Assembly: GCA_946410455.1 (NCBI GenBank)
Contig: CAMKAJ010000022.1
Span: forward strand, 1 to 39,336
Length of the DNA: 39,336 nt
Source of the DNA: an uncultured Bacteroidales bacterium
GTDB lineage: Bacteria > Bacteroidota > Bacteroidia > Bacteroidales > UBA932
Direction: 5' to 3'
Within the stretch, counting starts at the first letter, position 1; each line of letters opens with the position of its first letter. Shown here one piece after another: positions 7,740 through 16,201 of the stretch. Under the pieces are notes generated by a model that was given only the letters and a program-made list of their open reading frames with translations, was not told where the DNA came from and ran no database searches. A program made the position numbers and the translations under genes.

Positions 7740-7845
7740 CCCCTGGGGGCAGCCGCGCAGCGGCGGGGATTTCAAAGCCCGGAGGGCTGGGGGTCCGGGG
7801 GCATGACCCCGTTGCCCCTGGGGGCAGCCGCGTAACGGCGGGGGT
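7738..7845. repeat. G/C-rich direct repeat, two copies
   Basis: TGCCCCTGGGGGCAGCCGCG occurs at 7738-7757 and again at 7813-7832, 75 bp apart, and the match continues with two changes for about 10 bp. Each copy contains the short palindrome TGCCCCTGGGGGCA. Confidence 0.75.
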
Positions 7846-8018
7846 TGGAAAATGCAAGTTCCCAACGTGAATGAAATTCACGGGGAGCTTGCATCACTGC
7901 GAGCTCCCCGCTACTTAACCTAAACTTAAACTATGAAAAACTTCGCTGCTAATATAGATATTTTATTATTTACAACAAAATTTTTGTTAACTTTCGGCGT
8001 TTTAGATAGTTGTTACTT

Positions 8019-10901
8019 ATGAAAAGAATTCTTTTTGCCGCAATGGCGGCACTGTTGCTGGTAACAGCCTGCAACAAGTACGAGACCGTTAAAGGCGATC
8101 CCCTTGAGACAAAGATGTATACCATGAAGAATGGAATGAAAGTCTTCATGTCCGTCAACAAGGAGCAGCCCCGTATCCAGACTTTCATAGCCGTAAAGGT
8201 AGGAAGCAAGAACGACCCTTCCGAGACCACGGGACTTGCTCACTACTTCGAGCACCTTATGTTCAAGGGAACAGAGCACTTCGGAACCATGGACTATGCG
8301 GCCGAGAAGCCCATGCTTGACGAAATCGAGCAGCTCTTCGAGGTTTACCGCAAGACTACCGATCCCGCAGAGCGCGCCGCAATCTACCACCGCATAGACT
8401 CGGTCAGCTACGAGGCATCCAAGCTTGCCATTCCCAATGAATACGACAAGCTTATGTCTATGATCGGAGCAGACGGCACCAACGCCTGGACCTCATCTGA
8501 CGAAACGGTGTACGTAGAAGACATCCCCTCCAACCAGATTGACAACTGGGCCCGTATTCAGGCAGACCGTTTCCGCAACGGCGTTATCCGTGGCTTCCAC
8601 ACCGAGCTTGAGACCATTTACGAAGAGAAGAACATGTCTCTGACCCAGGACAGCCGCAAGGTCTGGGAGGCCATAGATCAGGCTCTCTTCCCCAATCATC
8701 CTTACGGAAAACAGACTACCCTCGGCAGCCAGGAGCACCTGAAGAATCCTTCCATCACTAACGTCAAGAAGTATCACGATACTTACTACGTTCCCAACAA
8801 CATCGCTGTGTGCGTTTCCGGCGACTTCGACCCCGACGAGATGGTTGCCGCACTTGAGAAATACTTTGGCGACTGGCAACCCAACCCCAATATCCCCGCA
8901 CTCGAGTTCGAACCCGAACAGCCTATTACAGAACCCATCGTCAAAGATATCTATGGTCTTGAGGCAGAGAATATTGCCCTCGCATGGAGACTCCCCGGCG
9001 CTGCATATCTGAAGCAGAGCGCAATCGCAGAAATCGCCAGCTCCGTCCTGTACAACGGACAGGCGGGTCTTATCGACCTCGACGTCAACCAGCAGCAGAA
9101 AGCTCTCATGATGTACGCAGGTGCTAACATCCAGCCCGACTATGGTTCCTTCCTTGCAATGGCCCGTCCCAAGCACGGCCAGAGCCTTGAGGAGCTTCGC
9201 GACATCATTCTTGAGGAAGTCGGCAAACTCGCTGCCGGAGACTTCGACGAGGCCCTCATAGGCGCTACAATCAACAATATCAAACTCAACAAGATGCGCC
9301 AGCTGGAGAACAACCGTTCCCGCGCCCAGCAGTATATCGACGCCTTCATCAATGGTATTGCCTGGGAAGATGCAGCATGCGAAATCGAGCGTCTGGAGGC
9401 CGTGACCAAAGAGGACGTCGTGGCGTGGGCCAACGAATTCATCAAGGACAACAACTACGCTGTAGTGTACAAGCGCCAGGGAGAAGACACCAGCGTGCAG
9501 AAGATTTCCGCACCCAAGATTACCCCTATCGTAACAAACCGCGACGCACAGAGCGACTTCCTTCAGGAAATCAAGAACAGCAGCGTGAAGCCCATCGAAC
9601 CTGTGTTCGTCAACTTCGACAAAGACATGTCCCGCTTCCAGCTTGCTGAGGGCGTTGACGTACTCTACAAGAAGAAGGATATCAACGACGTCTTCCAGCT
9701 GGAGTTCGTTTACAACACCGGCACCGAGAACGACCCTGCAGTTGGCCTGGCATTCGACTACCTGCCTTACCTTGGCACCGCCGACAAGAGCGCCGAGGAG
9801 ATTGCCCAGCGCATGTACGAGCTCGCATGCTCCTTCAGCATCCGCTCCGGAGCCAACCAGTCGACCGTAAGCATCAGCGGCTTGAGCGAGAATATGGCAG
9901 AAGCTCTTGCTATCGTCCGCGACCTGGCGCAGAATGCAGTTGGAGATGACGCTGTGCTTGCCAAGCTTAAGGCTAATGAACTTAAATCGCGCGCAGACGC
10001 AAAGCGCAGCCAGCGCACTTGCTATTCCGCCCTCACGAGCTACGTAACTTACGGGCCCGAGTTCATCAAGAAGACCCACCTGAGCAATGCGGAAGTCTCC
10101 GCTCTGAGCTCCGAGGCCCTGCTCCAGAAGGTCAAGGATGTTCTGGCTAACGGCTGCGAGGTTATGTATTATGGTCCGATGAGCGAAGCGGAACTCAAGG
10201 CAGCCGTTCCCTTTGAGGGCAGCTACGTACAGCTCCCCGAGAGCTATCCCGACATGTTGCAGACACCTTCTTCCAGCGTTGTGCTCGCCCAGTATGACGC
10301 AAAGCAGCTATACTACTATCAGTACTCCAATCGTGGCGAGAAGTTTGACGCGGCCAGCGAGCCCGGACGGACCATGTACAACGAGTACTTCGGAGGCGGT
10401 ATGAATGCTATCGTCTTCCAGGAGATGCGTGAGGCCAGAGGTCTTGCCTACAGTGCCAATGCCCGTCTGCGCAGTCCTGCAACCGAAGACGGCACCTTCT
10501 CCTTCTCGGCTTTCATCGCCACCCAGAACGACAAGATGCGCATCGCAGTAGAGGCCTTCGACGACATCATCAACAATATGCCCGAATCTGATGCTGCATT
10601 TGCCGTAGCTAAAGACGCTCTTGAGAGCCGTCTGCGCACACAGCGCACCACCGGCATGAGCGTACTCCGCAGCTATCGCAACTGCCGTAGGCTGGGCATC
10701 TCCGAGCCCCTCGACCGCGAGGTGTTCGAAGCCCTGCCGGCATTGACTCTTGCCGACGTAAAAGCCACTCAGGAACAGTGGGTTAAGGGACGCACCTACA
10801 CCTACGCAATCCTTGGCGACATCAAGGACCTTGACACCAAGTACCTCAAGACCCTCGGCCCCGTGAAGACCGTCTCCTTGGAAGAGATCTTCGGATACTA
10901 G
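8019..10901 (+). CDS. M16-family zinc metallopeptidase lipoprotein, two-lobed
   Basis: This 960-residue protein is predicted to degrade peptides in the periplasm or at the outer membrane. The ATG at 8019 opens a lipoprotein signal peptide with lipobox LVTAC (Cys18); an upstream in-frame TTG would add only three residues. The inverted zinc motif HYFEH (His75, Glu78, His79) is intact, with downstream glutamates in ELETIYEEKNMS (about 196-203) supplying the third ligand. The second M16 half (about residues 540-950) lacks HxxEH but keeps the substrate-clamp type GRTMYNEYFGGG and FQEMREARGLAYS segments, as in the pitrilysin/PqqL-like single-chain layout. It is monocistronic, flanked by the repeat region and a strong terminator. 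Confidence 0.93.
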   Translation: MKRILFAAMAALLLVTACNKYETVKGDPLETKMYTMKNGMKVFMSVNKEQPRIQTFIAVKVGSKNDPSETTGLAHYFEHLMFKGTEHFGTMDYAAEKPMLDEIEQLFEVYRKTTDPAERAAIYHRIDSVSYEASKLAIPNEYDKLMSMIGADGTNAWTSSDETVYVEDIPSNQIDNWARIQADRFRNGVIRGFHTELETIYEEKNMSLTQDSRKVWEAIDQALFPNHPYGKQTTLGSQEHLKNPSITNVKKYHDTYYVPNNIAVCVSGDFDPDEMVAALEKYFGDWQPNPNIPALEFEPEQPITEPIVKDIYGLEAENIALAWRLPGAAYLKQSAIAEIASSVLYNGQAGLIDLDVNQQQKALMMYAGANIQPDYGSFLAMARPKHGQSLEELRDIILEEVGKLAAGDFDEALIGATINNIKLNKMRQLENNRSRAQQYIDAFINGIAWEDAACEIERLEAVTKEDVVAWANEFIKDNNYAVVYKRQGEDTSVQKISAPKITPIVTNRDAQSDFLQEIKNSSVKPIEPVFVNFDKDMSRFQLAEGVDVLYKKKDINDVFQLEFVYNTGTENDPAVGLAFDYLPYLGTADKSAEEIAQRMYELACSFSIRSGANQSTVSISGLSENMAEALAIVRDLAQNAVGDDAVLAKLKANELKSRADAKRSQRTCYSALTSYVTYGPEFIKKTHLSNAEVSALSSEALLQKVKDVLANGCEVMYYGPMSEAELKAAVPFEGSYVQLPESYPDMLQTPSSSVVLAQYDAKQLYYYQYSNRGEKFDAASEPGRTMYNEYFGGGMNAIVFQEMREARGLAYSANARLRSPATEDGTFSFSAFIATQNDKMRIAVEAFDDIINNMPESDAAFAVAKDALESRLRTQRTTGMSVLRSYRNCRRLGISEPLDREVFEALPALTLADVKATQEQWVKGRTYTYAILGDIKDLDTKYLKTLGPVKTVSLEEIFGY

Positions 10902-10930
10902 AGTCTCGACTTATCAAAGTGTTTTTGATG

Positions 10931-10959
10931 GCCCGCTGGATTTCCGGCGGGCTGTTTTT
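10931..10959 (+). terminator. Intrinsic terminator of the M16 peptidase gene
   Basis: GCCCGCTGG pairs with CCGGCGGGC (one G-U) and is followed by TGTTTTTG. It lies 30 bp after the peptidase stop. The leftward MBOAT gene ends just beyond it. Confidence 0.85.
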
Positions 10960-10960
10960 G

Positions 10961-12856
10961 TCAGAACTGGAAGTAGATGAAGGGCTGGGTGTCGGCGGTG
11001 ACGAACTGGTAGAGGATAAAAATTACCAGGGCGCAGGCGAGGGCCATTGCAGGGAGGGGGAGGGAAGCGAAGCCGAGGCGGTAGCGGCGCTTCCAGCGGG
11101 CGGGGAGGAGGTGGATAATCATGCCGGCAAGCACCAGTACTAAGACTTTCCAATAGCCGGAGACTATATCGGGAACCAGCGACAGATTCCAGGCCGAGCC
11201 GATTTGGTGGACCATATTGCGGGCTGTGCGCCATGCTACCTCGTTTGCTGTAGCCGGAGCGAGATTTGAGCCGCTGCGGAAGAACAACCTGGTAAAAGTA
11301 ATAAAGGTAAAGGTCTGGGCAACAGCCCATATAGTACCGAGCCACGAGGTCCATGCGTCACGCCCGCGCAAAGGTTTACGGACGCTGTCCATTCCGCTGG
11401 ACGGCGCTCCGGCCGCTCCCGGCCTGCAAAGATGATAGATGTAGCGAATCAGAGTGCCTAAGAACAGTACGCTCATCCAGATACTTAGAATATTCCACAC
11501 AGGAGCCGGATACCATCGGGCAATTACGGCAAGCACCAGAGTGCCCGTCATCATCAGCATCAGGCGCATACCCCACTTCATATCCCGCCAAAGGATGTAC
11601 ACAATCATGCCCAGGCCATTGAGTCCGCCCCAGATAATGAAGTTCCAGCTTGCACCGTGCCACATTCCGCCGAAAAGCATGGTGATGAAGCGGTTGATGT
11701 TGGAAAAGAGCTTTTTGCGGCTGCCCTCGCGGAAGCGGGCGAGCAGCAGAAATACTGCAGCTATCCCGAGCAGCATCACTGAGACTAGCCAGCTGCCGGA
11801 AAGAATCAGCGCAATCAGGGCAAAGAGGATTATCCAGAAATAGGTGCCGAAAGAGGCTCTGCGGTTGCCTCCGAGGGGGATGTAAAGGTAGGCCTTGAGC
11901 CAGCGGCTGAGCGAAATATGCCAGCGCCTCCAGAAGTCCTGGGGATTGGGTGCTTTGTATGGCGAGTTGAAGTTGACAGGAAGATAGAAGCCCATCAGCA
12001 TCGCAACTCCGATGGCAATATCGGTGTATCCGGAGAAGTCGGCATAGACCTGAAGAGAGTATGCAAAGAGCGCGGCAAAGTTCTCGAAACCGGTAAACAG
12101 CAGGGGGGTGTCAAACACTCTGTCAATAAAGTTTACCGCAATGTAATCGCTCAGGATAATCTTCTTGGCAAGACCGTTGAGAATCCAGAAAACCGCAACA
12201 CCGAACTGCCTGCGACTCAGTGAGAAATCCTTGTACAGCTGAGGTATGAATTCAGATGCGCGTACTATAGGCCCGGCGACCAGTTGGGGGAAGAAAGAAA
12301 CGTAAAAACCAAAGTCAAGGATATTGCGCACCGGCTCTACGTCGCCCCGGTAAACATCAACGCTGTAGCTGATAATCTGGAAGATGAAAAAGGAGATTCC
12401 GACGGGCAGAACAATCTGGTCTACATCGAAGCGTCCCTCACCCGCAATCATGTTTCCAATAACTGCAAATACGTCGGTGACCTTGAATTCCAGCCCCGTC
12501 ATCTGCCCAAGTACATCTGCAAAGAAGTAGGCGTACTTGAAGTAGCAGAGCAGCCCAAGGTCTATGCATATACTCGTGATCAGCAGAGCTTTGCGCTTCC
12601 AGCTCCCGGAGTCGAAGCGCACTATGCGCCGGGCAATCAAGAAGTCGGACAGAATAACGAACAGCAGAATCAGTATCGACAGGCCGCTAGTCTTGTAGTA
12701 GAAAAACAGGCTTGCAAAGAAGAGGAAGACGTTGCGCATGTGTCGCTTCTTGCCGATCAATGCAAAGATGGCATAGACCACTCCGAAGAAGGCCCAGAAG
12801 TAGAACTGGGTAAACACCAGAGGTGAAGATGGGTCGTATGCGAAGAAATTACTCAT
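10961..12856 (-). CDS. MBOAT family membrane O-acyltransferase (AlgI/PatA-like)
   Basis: This 631-residue polytopic inner-membrane protein is predicted to move an acyl group, usually acetyl, across the membrane for O-acylation of a polysaccharide or peptidoglycan. About 10 hydrophobic segments are visible. It has the AlgI-type motifs GYTDIAIGVAMLMGF, NFNSPY, FWRRWHISLSRWLKAYLYIPLGG and GGMWHGASWNF, whose invariant histidine is at about residue 398. The start chosen is ATG 12856-12854 (MSNFF): the open frame extends upstream, but only through the preceding gene. That ATG overlaps the upstream SGNH gene stop by 8 nt (ATGAGTAA), implying translational coupling. The acceptor substrate is unknown. 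Confidence 0.92.
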   Translation of the reverse strand: MSNFFAYDPSSPLVFTQFYFWAFFGVVYAIFALIGKKRHMRNVFLFFASLFFYYKTSGLSILILLFVILSDFLIARRIVRFDSGSWKRKALLITSICIDLGLLCYFKYAYFFADVLGQMTGLEFKVTDVFAVIGNMIAGEGRFDVDQIVLPVGISFFIFQIISYSVDVYRGDVEPVRNILDFGFYVSFFPQLVAGPIVRASEFIPQLYKDFSLSRRQFGVAVFWILNGLAKKIILSDYIAVNFIDRVFDTPLLFTGFENFAALFAYSLQVYADFSGYTDIAIGVAMLMGFYLPVNFNSPYKAPNPQDFWRRWHISLSRWLKAYLYIPLGGNRRASFGTYFWIILFALIALILSGSWLVSVMLLGIAAVFLLLARFREGSRKKLFSNINRFITMLFGGMWHGASWNFIIWGGLNGLGMIVYILWRDMKWGMRLMLMMTGTLVLAVIARWYPAPVWNILSIWMSVLFLGTLIRYIYHLCRPGAAGAPSSGMDSVRKPLRGRDAWTSWLGTIWAVAQTFTFITFTRLFFRSGSNLAPATANEVAWRTARNMVHQIGSAWNLSLVPDIVSGYWKVLVLVLAGMIIHLLPARWKRRYRLGFASLPLPAMALACALVIFILYQFVTADTQPFIYFQF

Positions 12857-14237
12857 TGCCGTTCTGGCGGAGCTTGTACCAATCGTAGTACAGCAGTACG
12901 GTTTCCAGAAGCATATTGCCAATTTCTTCTGCTCCCCGGGTAGTGAAGTGCACGTAGTCGCTGCCGGCAAGGGCAGGACTGGCCTTTACCCATTGTGCCA
13001 TGGAGCCTTCTCCTCCCATTGCCTGGAACATGTCCCAATATGCAGCTCCGGCATTGTTTGCGGCAACTTTAAGTGAATCTACCATCATGGGGAGCGATGG
13101 ATAGGTCTGCATCTTTCCGCGCACGCTTGTACACATGTCGGAGGGCCCGATAAAGAGCACCGCAGCATCGGGCGCGAGAGCCTTGAGCCTGCGAATCTGG
13201 TCTTCAATAGCCGATGCGTACTCGGAAATGCTTTTAGCGCTGGTGCGATAGGGGACAGGGTTGCCTCCGAACTGCAAGATGATGAGTCTGACATTATCGG
13301 TTTGCGCATATTCGCCCAGCTGGCTTGCGCTGATGCGAGCAAGTTCGGTGCCGGAGCAACCGCGCATGGGAATGTTGTCCAGACACACGCCCAGGCTGTC
13401 GTCGAGCTGCACTCCGTAGATGTCTGCCGATCCCCAGAGAGTGAAGCGCACCCGTGAGCTGCTGTCTGGCAGGTCTATGCAGATACGTCGTATGCTCTGC
13501 CCTGGGTTGGCCGGCGCTGCATTGTAAGTGCGGCTTCCGTATTTTAGATTCACCTTGCCGCTGGCTCCTGTAAGAAGAGAGAGACGGCAGAAACGCGAAG
13601 ACGGAGTGGTGTTGCTCTTCAAAGGACGCACGCTCACAGATATTGCAGTGTCGAGCACTGCGCACTGGCCCATAACGCCGTACAGGCCATCTTTGCGCCG
13701 TTCTCCTTCGCCAAACACTATGTACTTATTCAGAGTAGCACTGCAAGACAGAGATGTGCCGAGGTTGAAATAAGTTCCGCTTAACGGCAATAAGCCCGGT
13801 CCGCTGCCTCCAAAGCGTTCCTGCAGACCGGCGCGCAGAGTGCCGCTTATGCGGTCTTCCTCTATTTGTGAGTCTCCGTAATGGAGGATGCGCAGGCGGT
13901 GTTTGCCGGCACTGTCCAGGGCACTGAAAAAGGGGTCCAGAAGACGCTCGTCGCCACCAGGGAAGTGAATTCGCGCAGGATTACTTGTGAAGAACTCTTC
14001 GAAGCGTTGCTGCTCGGCGCGCCTAAGAGCCTCGTGCCTTTGTGCCAGCAGCGCCTCCGGGCTGGGCTCGGTGGCGCTGCTCCGTGCAGGGAGCAGGGAA
14101 GACTTGACTTCTCCGATGGAAGGGAAAGTCAGGGTGGTGCCGGCAAGACTGAGGCCGCCTTCAGGGAACACAAGGCATATGCCCGCCAGCAAAGCGTACA
14201 CCGCTAAAAGAAAAAATAAAATTCTGCTCCCCGACAT
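12849..14237 (-). CDS. SGNH/GDSL-family hydrolase, exported
   Basis: This 462-residue protein has one N-terminal hydrophobic segment (about residues 5-25) acting as signal anchor, so the body should be periplasmic. The block I motif is LHYGDSQIEED (Ser near residue 122), block III is LQFGGN (about 322), and the terminal catalytic Asp-x-x-His is SDYVHF (about 427-432). The family includes esterases and O-acetyltransferase partners (AlgJ/AlgX, PatB, DltD-like). It sits upstream of and overlaps the MBOAT gene, so it is probably the periplasmic transferase or esterase half of the same O-acylation system. A -7 box ends 8 nt before its ATG. Confidence 0.88.
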   Translation of the reverse strand: MSGSRILFFLLAVYALLAGICLVFPEGGLSLAGTTLTFPSIGEVKSSLLPARSSATEPSPEALLAQRHEALRRAEQQRFEEFFTSNPARIHFPGGDERLLDPFFSALDSAGKHRLRILHYGDSQIEEDRISGTLRAGLQERFGGSGPGLLPLSGTYFNLGTSLSCSATLNKYIVFGEGERRKDGLYGVMGQCAVLDTAISVSVRPLKSNTTPSSRFCRLSLLTGASGKVNLKYGSRTYNAAPANPGQSIRRICIDLPDSSSRVRFTLWGSADIYGVQLDDSLGVCLDNIPMRGCSGTELARISASQLGEYAQTDNVRLIILQFGGNPVPYRTSAKSISEYASAIEDQIRRLKALAPDAAVLFIGPSDMCTSVRGKMQTYPSLPMMVDSLKVAANNAGAAYWDMFQAMGGEGSMAQWVKASPALAGSDYVHFTTRGAEEIGNMLLETVLLYYDWYKLRQNGNE

Positions 14238-14245
14238 AGCGGCCG

Positions 14246-14253
14246 CAAATTTA
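14246..14253 (-). promoter_or_regulatory. -7 promoter box for the SGNH-MBOAT operon
   Basis: On the minus strand it reads TAAATTTG, 8 nt from the ATG at 14237. It is divergent from the promoter of the rightward operon 14 bp away. Confidence 0.55.
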
Positions 14254-14266
14254 AGGATAAAATTAT

Positions 14267-14274
14267 TATATTTG
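14267..14274 (+). promoter_or_regulatory. -7 promoter box of the ABC-serB operon
   Basis: TATATTTG matches TAnnTTTG and lies 19 nt upstream of the first ATG at 14294. No other promoter match appears between the operon genes. Confidence 0.6.
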
Positions 14275-14293
14275 TAGAATTAATATTCGTTTT

Positions 14294-14725
14294 ATGAAGA
14301 CATCTACTAAAGTTATCAGCATTATCGTTGCTATCTTTCTTGCGGCCGGTGCAGTTTTCTGTTATTTTAAGTTCTTCTTTGTGCTTGGAGAAGGTGTAAA
14401 AGCCGGTGAACTGAACCAGATTGTTTACAAGGGTTGGGTATGGAAAACTTATGAGGGACGCCTCATCCAGACCGGTTTCCGTGGCTCCAAGAAAGGGAGC
14501 GGAATGCAGTCCAACGAATTCAATTTCTCCGTTGTAGATAAGGCCGTAGCAGATTCCCTGATGCGCTGCAGCGGCAAGATGGTTGAGCTTAAGTACAAGG
14601 AATACAATGGGATGCTGCCCTGGCGCGGAATGCAGAAATATGTGGTTTACGAGATTCTTTCTGTAGATTACAACACAGGCGTATCCAGCGATATTCCCTT
14701 CATTATGTCTGGCGAAGAAATATAG
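14294..14725 (+). CDS. Conserved membrane-anchored protein of unknown function
   Basis: This 143-residue protein has a single hydrophobic N-terminal helix (about residues 7-28) and then a soluble, probably periplasmic domain of about 110 residues. Notable segments are VYKGWVWKTYEGRLIQTGF (about 45-63) and VVYEILSVDY near the end. I recognise the type as a small conserved Bacteroidota protein but know no assigned function. It is first in the operon: the next gene starts 6 bp after its stop and uses GTG. It could be an accessory of the importer, or simply co-transcribed. Confidence 0.8.
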   Translation: MKTSTKVISIIVAIFLAAGAVFCYFKFFFVLGEGVKAGELNQIVYKGWVWKTYEGRLIQTGFRGSKKGSGMQSNEFNFSVVDKAVADSLMRCSGKMVELKYKEYNGMLPWRGMQKYVVYEILSVDYNTGVSSDIPFIMSGEEI

Positions 14726-14731
14726 AAAGGG

Positions 14732-16195
14732 GTGAAGCTGCGTAAATTACATGGCCTACTTGTTCTTCTTGCTCTCTGTGCTTGCGGGGGGCCGGAAAAG
14801 ACAGCCCTGGTTATCGAAAACGAGGACGATATCAGCGGCCTGCGGGTTACCACACTGGCCGGGACCCTGTACGATATTGATTTCTCCAAGCGTAACGATA
14901 TTGAGAAGGTATTCTTCAAGACTACAGCCGATTGCGTAGAAGCCGTCACTCGAGGTATGGCAGATGTGATGGTGACCGACGATGATATCTTTACAAATGC
15001 GGAATTGCAGCACTTGGGACTGAAGATTGCCTGCCTGGGCTCCTTGGAGTTGCCCACCGCCTTTGGCTTCAAGAAAGGAAACCAAGAACTGGTAGAAAGC
15101 TTCAATGCCTTCCTTTCCGCGATTCAGGAGGACGGCAGCCTGGAAGCGATGCGCGAGTTCTGGCAGAACAGCGATGGAGTAGAGTTCGACGATATTCCTC
15201 GCATTCCGCAGGCCTCGGACGGGGCCCCTCTGAGAGTCGGCTCGGGACTGTTGACCGCTCCAACGTCGTATATAGTTAACGATGAGTGGGTGGGATTTGA
15301 AGTTGAACTTGTACGGCGTTTTGCCTACAGTATAGGCCGCCCCGTGGAGTTTCAGTACATGGAAATATCGTCCATGATTCTTGCACTCCAGACAGACGAG
15401 GTCGATGTGATGATGGGCAGCCTAACCATTACGGAAGACAGGAAGGCCAGTATAGATTTTGGCAATCCTTACATTATCAAGCATCCCGCCTTTTTTGTAA
15501 AAGATTACACAGTCCACTCTTCGGGTAGTTCGTGGCTTAGTCGGTTCGGCGACCGCTTCAAGCGGAACTTCATTCAAGAAAAGCGTTGGAAATATATCAC
15601 GGACGGCTTGCTGGCCACGCTGGAGATATCATTACTCTCCATCCTGCTTGGTTCGCTCCTCGGCGTTTTGCTGTGCTTGATGTCTTTCAGCAAGCGCCGG
15701 TGGATGAGGGACTTTGTGTCGCTGTACCAGTTGCTTATGCGCGGCTTGCCCATGCTGGTGCTTCTGCTGTTCATGTTCTACGTGGTCTTTTCTGGCACTT
15801 CGCTCAATGCCACCATGGTCGCGGTCGTTGCTTTCTCTATCAATTTCGCGTCCGGCGCCGGTGCTACCTTCCGCAGTGCCGTGCAGAGCATTCCACGGGG
15901 GCAGACGGAGGCGGGACTTGCGCTTGGCTTCTCAAGGTTTTCGACCTTCTGGAATATAGTATTCCCGCAGGCGCTCCGCAAGGGACTTCCAGCCTTCAAG
16001 GGTAATTGCATTGCTCTGGTAAAGGGCACATCCATAGTGGGTTACATCGCCGTACGCGACCTCACCCGGGCCAGCGACATAATCAGGAGCCGCACATTCG
16101 ATGCCTTCCTGCCGCTTGTGGCCATATCTATAATTTATCTCATCCTTGCCTGGCTTATCGGCGCACTGCTGGACCGGGCCGTCAAAACAAAGTAA
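14732..16195 (+). CDS. Amino-acid ABC importer: binding-protein/permease fusion lipoprotein
   Basis: This 487-residue protein joins a solute-binding region to a HisM/GlnP-type permease. It starts at GTG (14732) behind GAAAGG, giving a lipoprotein signal (MKLRKLHG, lipobox LCAC, Cys18). Residues about 36-144 look like the second half of an SBP_bac_3 domain (GLRVTTLAGT, then AVTRGMADVMVTDD, then DGSLEAMREFW). Residues about 167-257 look like the first half (PLRVGSG, VGFEVELVRRF, LQTDEVDVMMGSLTITEDR, IDFGNPY). The permease (about 288-487) has five hydrophobic segments and the EAA loop EAGLALGFSRFSTFWNIVFPQA. The lobes are thus in reverse order from the normal family. With the ATPase downstream it would form a polar amino-acid importer; the substrate is unknown. 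Confidence 0.88.
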   Translation: MKLRKLHGLLVLLALCACGGPEKTALVIENEDDISGLRVTTLAGTLYDIDFSKRNDIEKVFFKTTADCVEAVTRGMADVMVTDDDIFTNAELQHLGLKIACLGSLELPTAFGFKKGNQELVESFNAFLSAIQEDGSLEAMREFWQNSDGVEFDDIPRIPQASDGAPLRVGSGLLTAPTSYIVNDEWVGFEVELVRRFAYSIGRPVEFQYMEISSMILALQTDEVDVMMGSLTITEDRKASIDFGNPYIIKHPAFFVKDYTVHSSGSSWLSRFGDRFKRNFIQEKRWKYITDGLLATLEISLLSILLGSLLGVLLCLMSFSKRRWMRDFVSLYQLLMRGLPMLVLLLFMFYVVFSGTSLNATMVAVVAFSINFASGAGATFRSAVQSIPRGQTEAGLALGFSRFSTFWNIVFPQALRKGLPAFKGNCIALVKGTSIVGYIAVRDLTRASDIIRSRTFDAFLPLVAISIIYLILAWLIGALLDRAVKTK

Positions 16196-16201
16196 TGCTA
16201 T

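Larger units (their letters stand above)
7209..8018. other. Gene-free, repeat-rich intergenic region
   Basis: About 800 bp between the tRNA cluster and the M16 peptidase gene hold no credible gene. The only long frame (minus, 7398-7865) runs through dense palindromes and has no recognisable domain. The region carries a GTGATCCC inverted array (7377-7525), an AGCGGAAGTTT/AAACTTCCGCT pair (7560-7570 and 7628-7638), a 13-bp perfect inverted repeat (7656-7668 and 7727-7739), a direct repeat (7738 and 7813) and a 9-bp hairpin (7881-7889 and 7902-7910). A near-match -7 box (TAACTTTC, about 7988) may serve the peptidase gene. Confidence 0.7.

Noticed and set aside
7398..7865. 155-codon minus-strand frame in the repeat region
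   Set aside because: It crosses the palindromes and direct repeats, is rich in Pro/Arg with no domain, and has no promoter. The repeats explain the open frame better than coding.
8010..8018. TTG start for the M16 peptidase gene
   Set aside because: ATG 8019 opens directly on the lipoprotein signal peptide. TTG starts proposed at 19520 and 31476 lie inside -7 boxes and are rejected too, as is TTG 25021.
8493..10079. 528-codon frame antisense to the M16 peptidase
   Set aside because: It is a shadow of the peptidase, whose HxxEH motif and lipobox are on the other strand.
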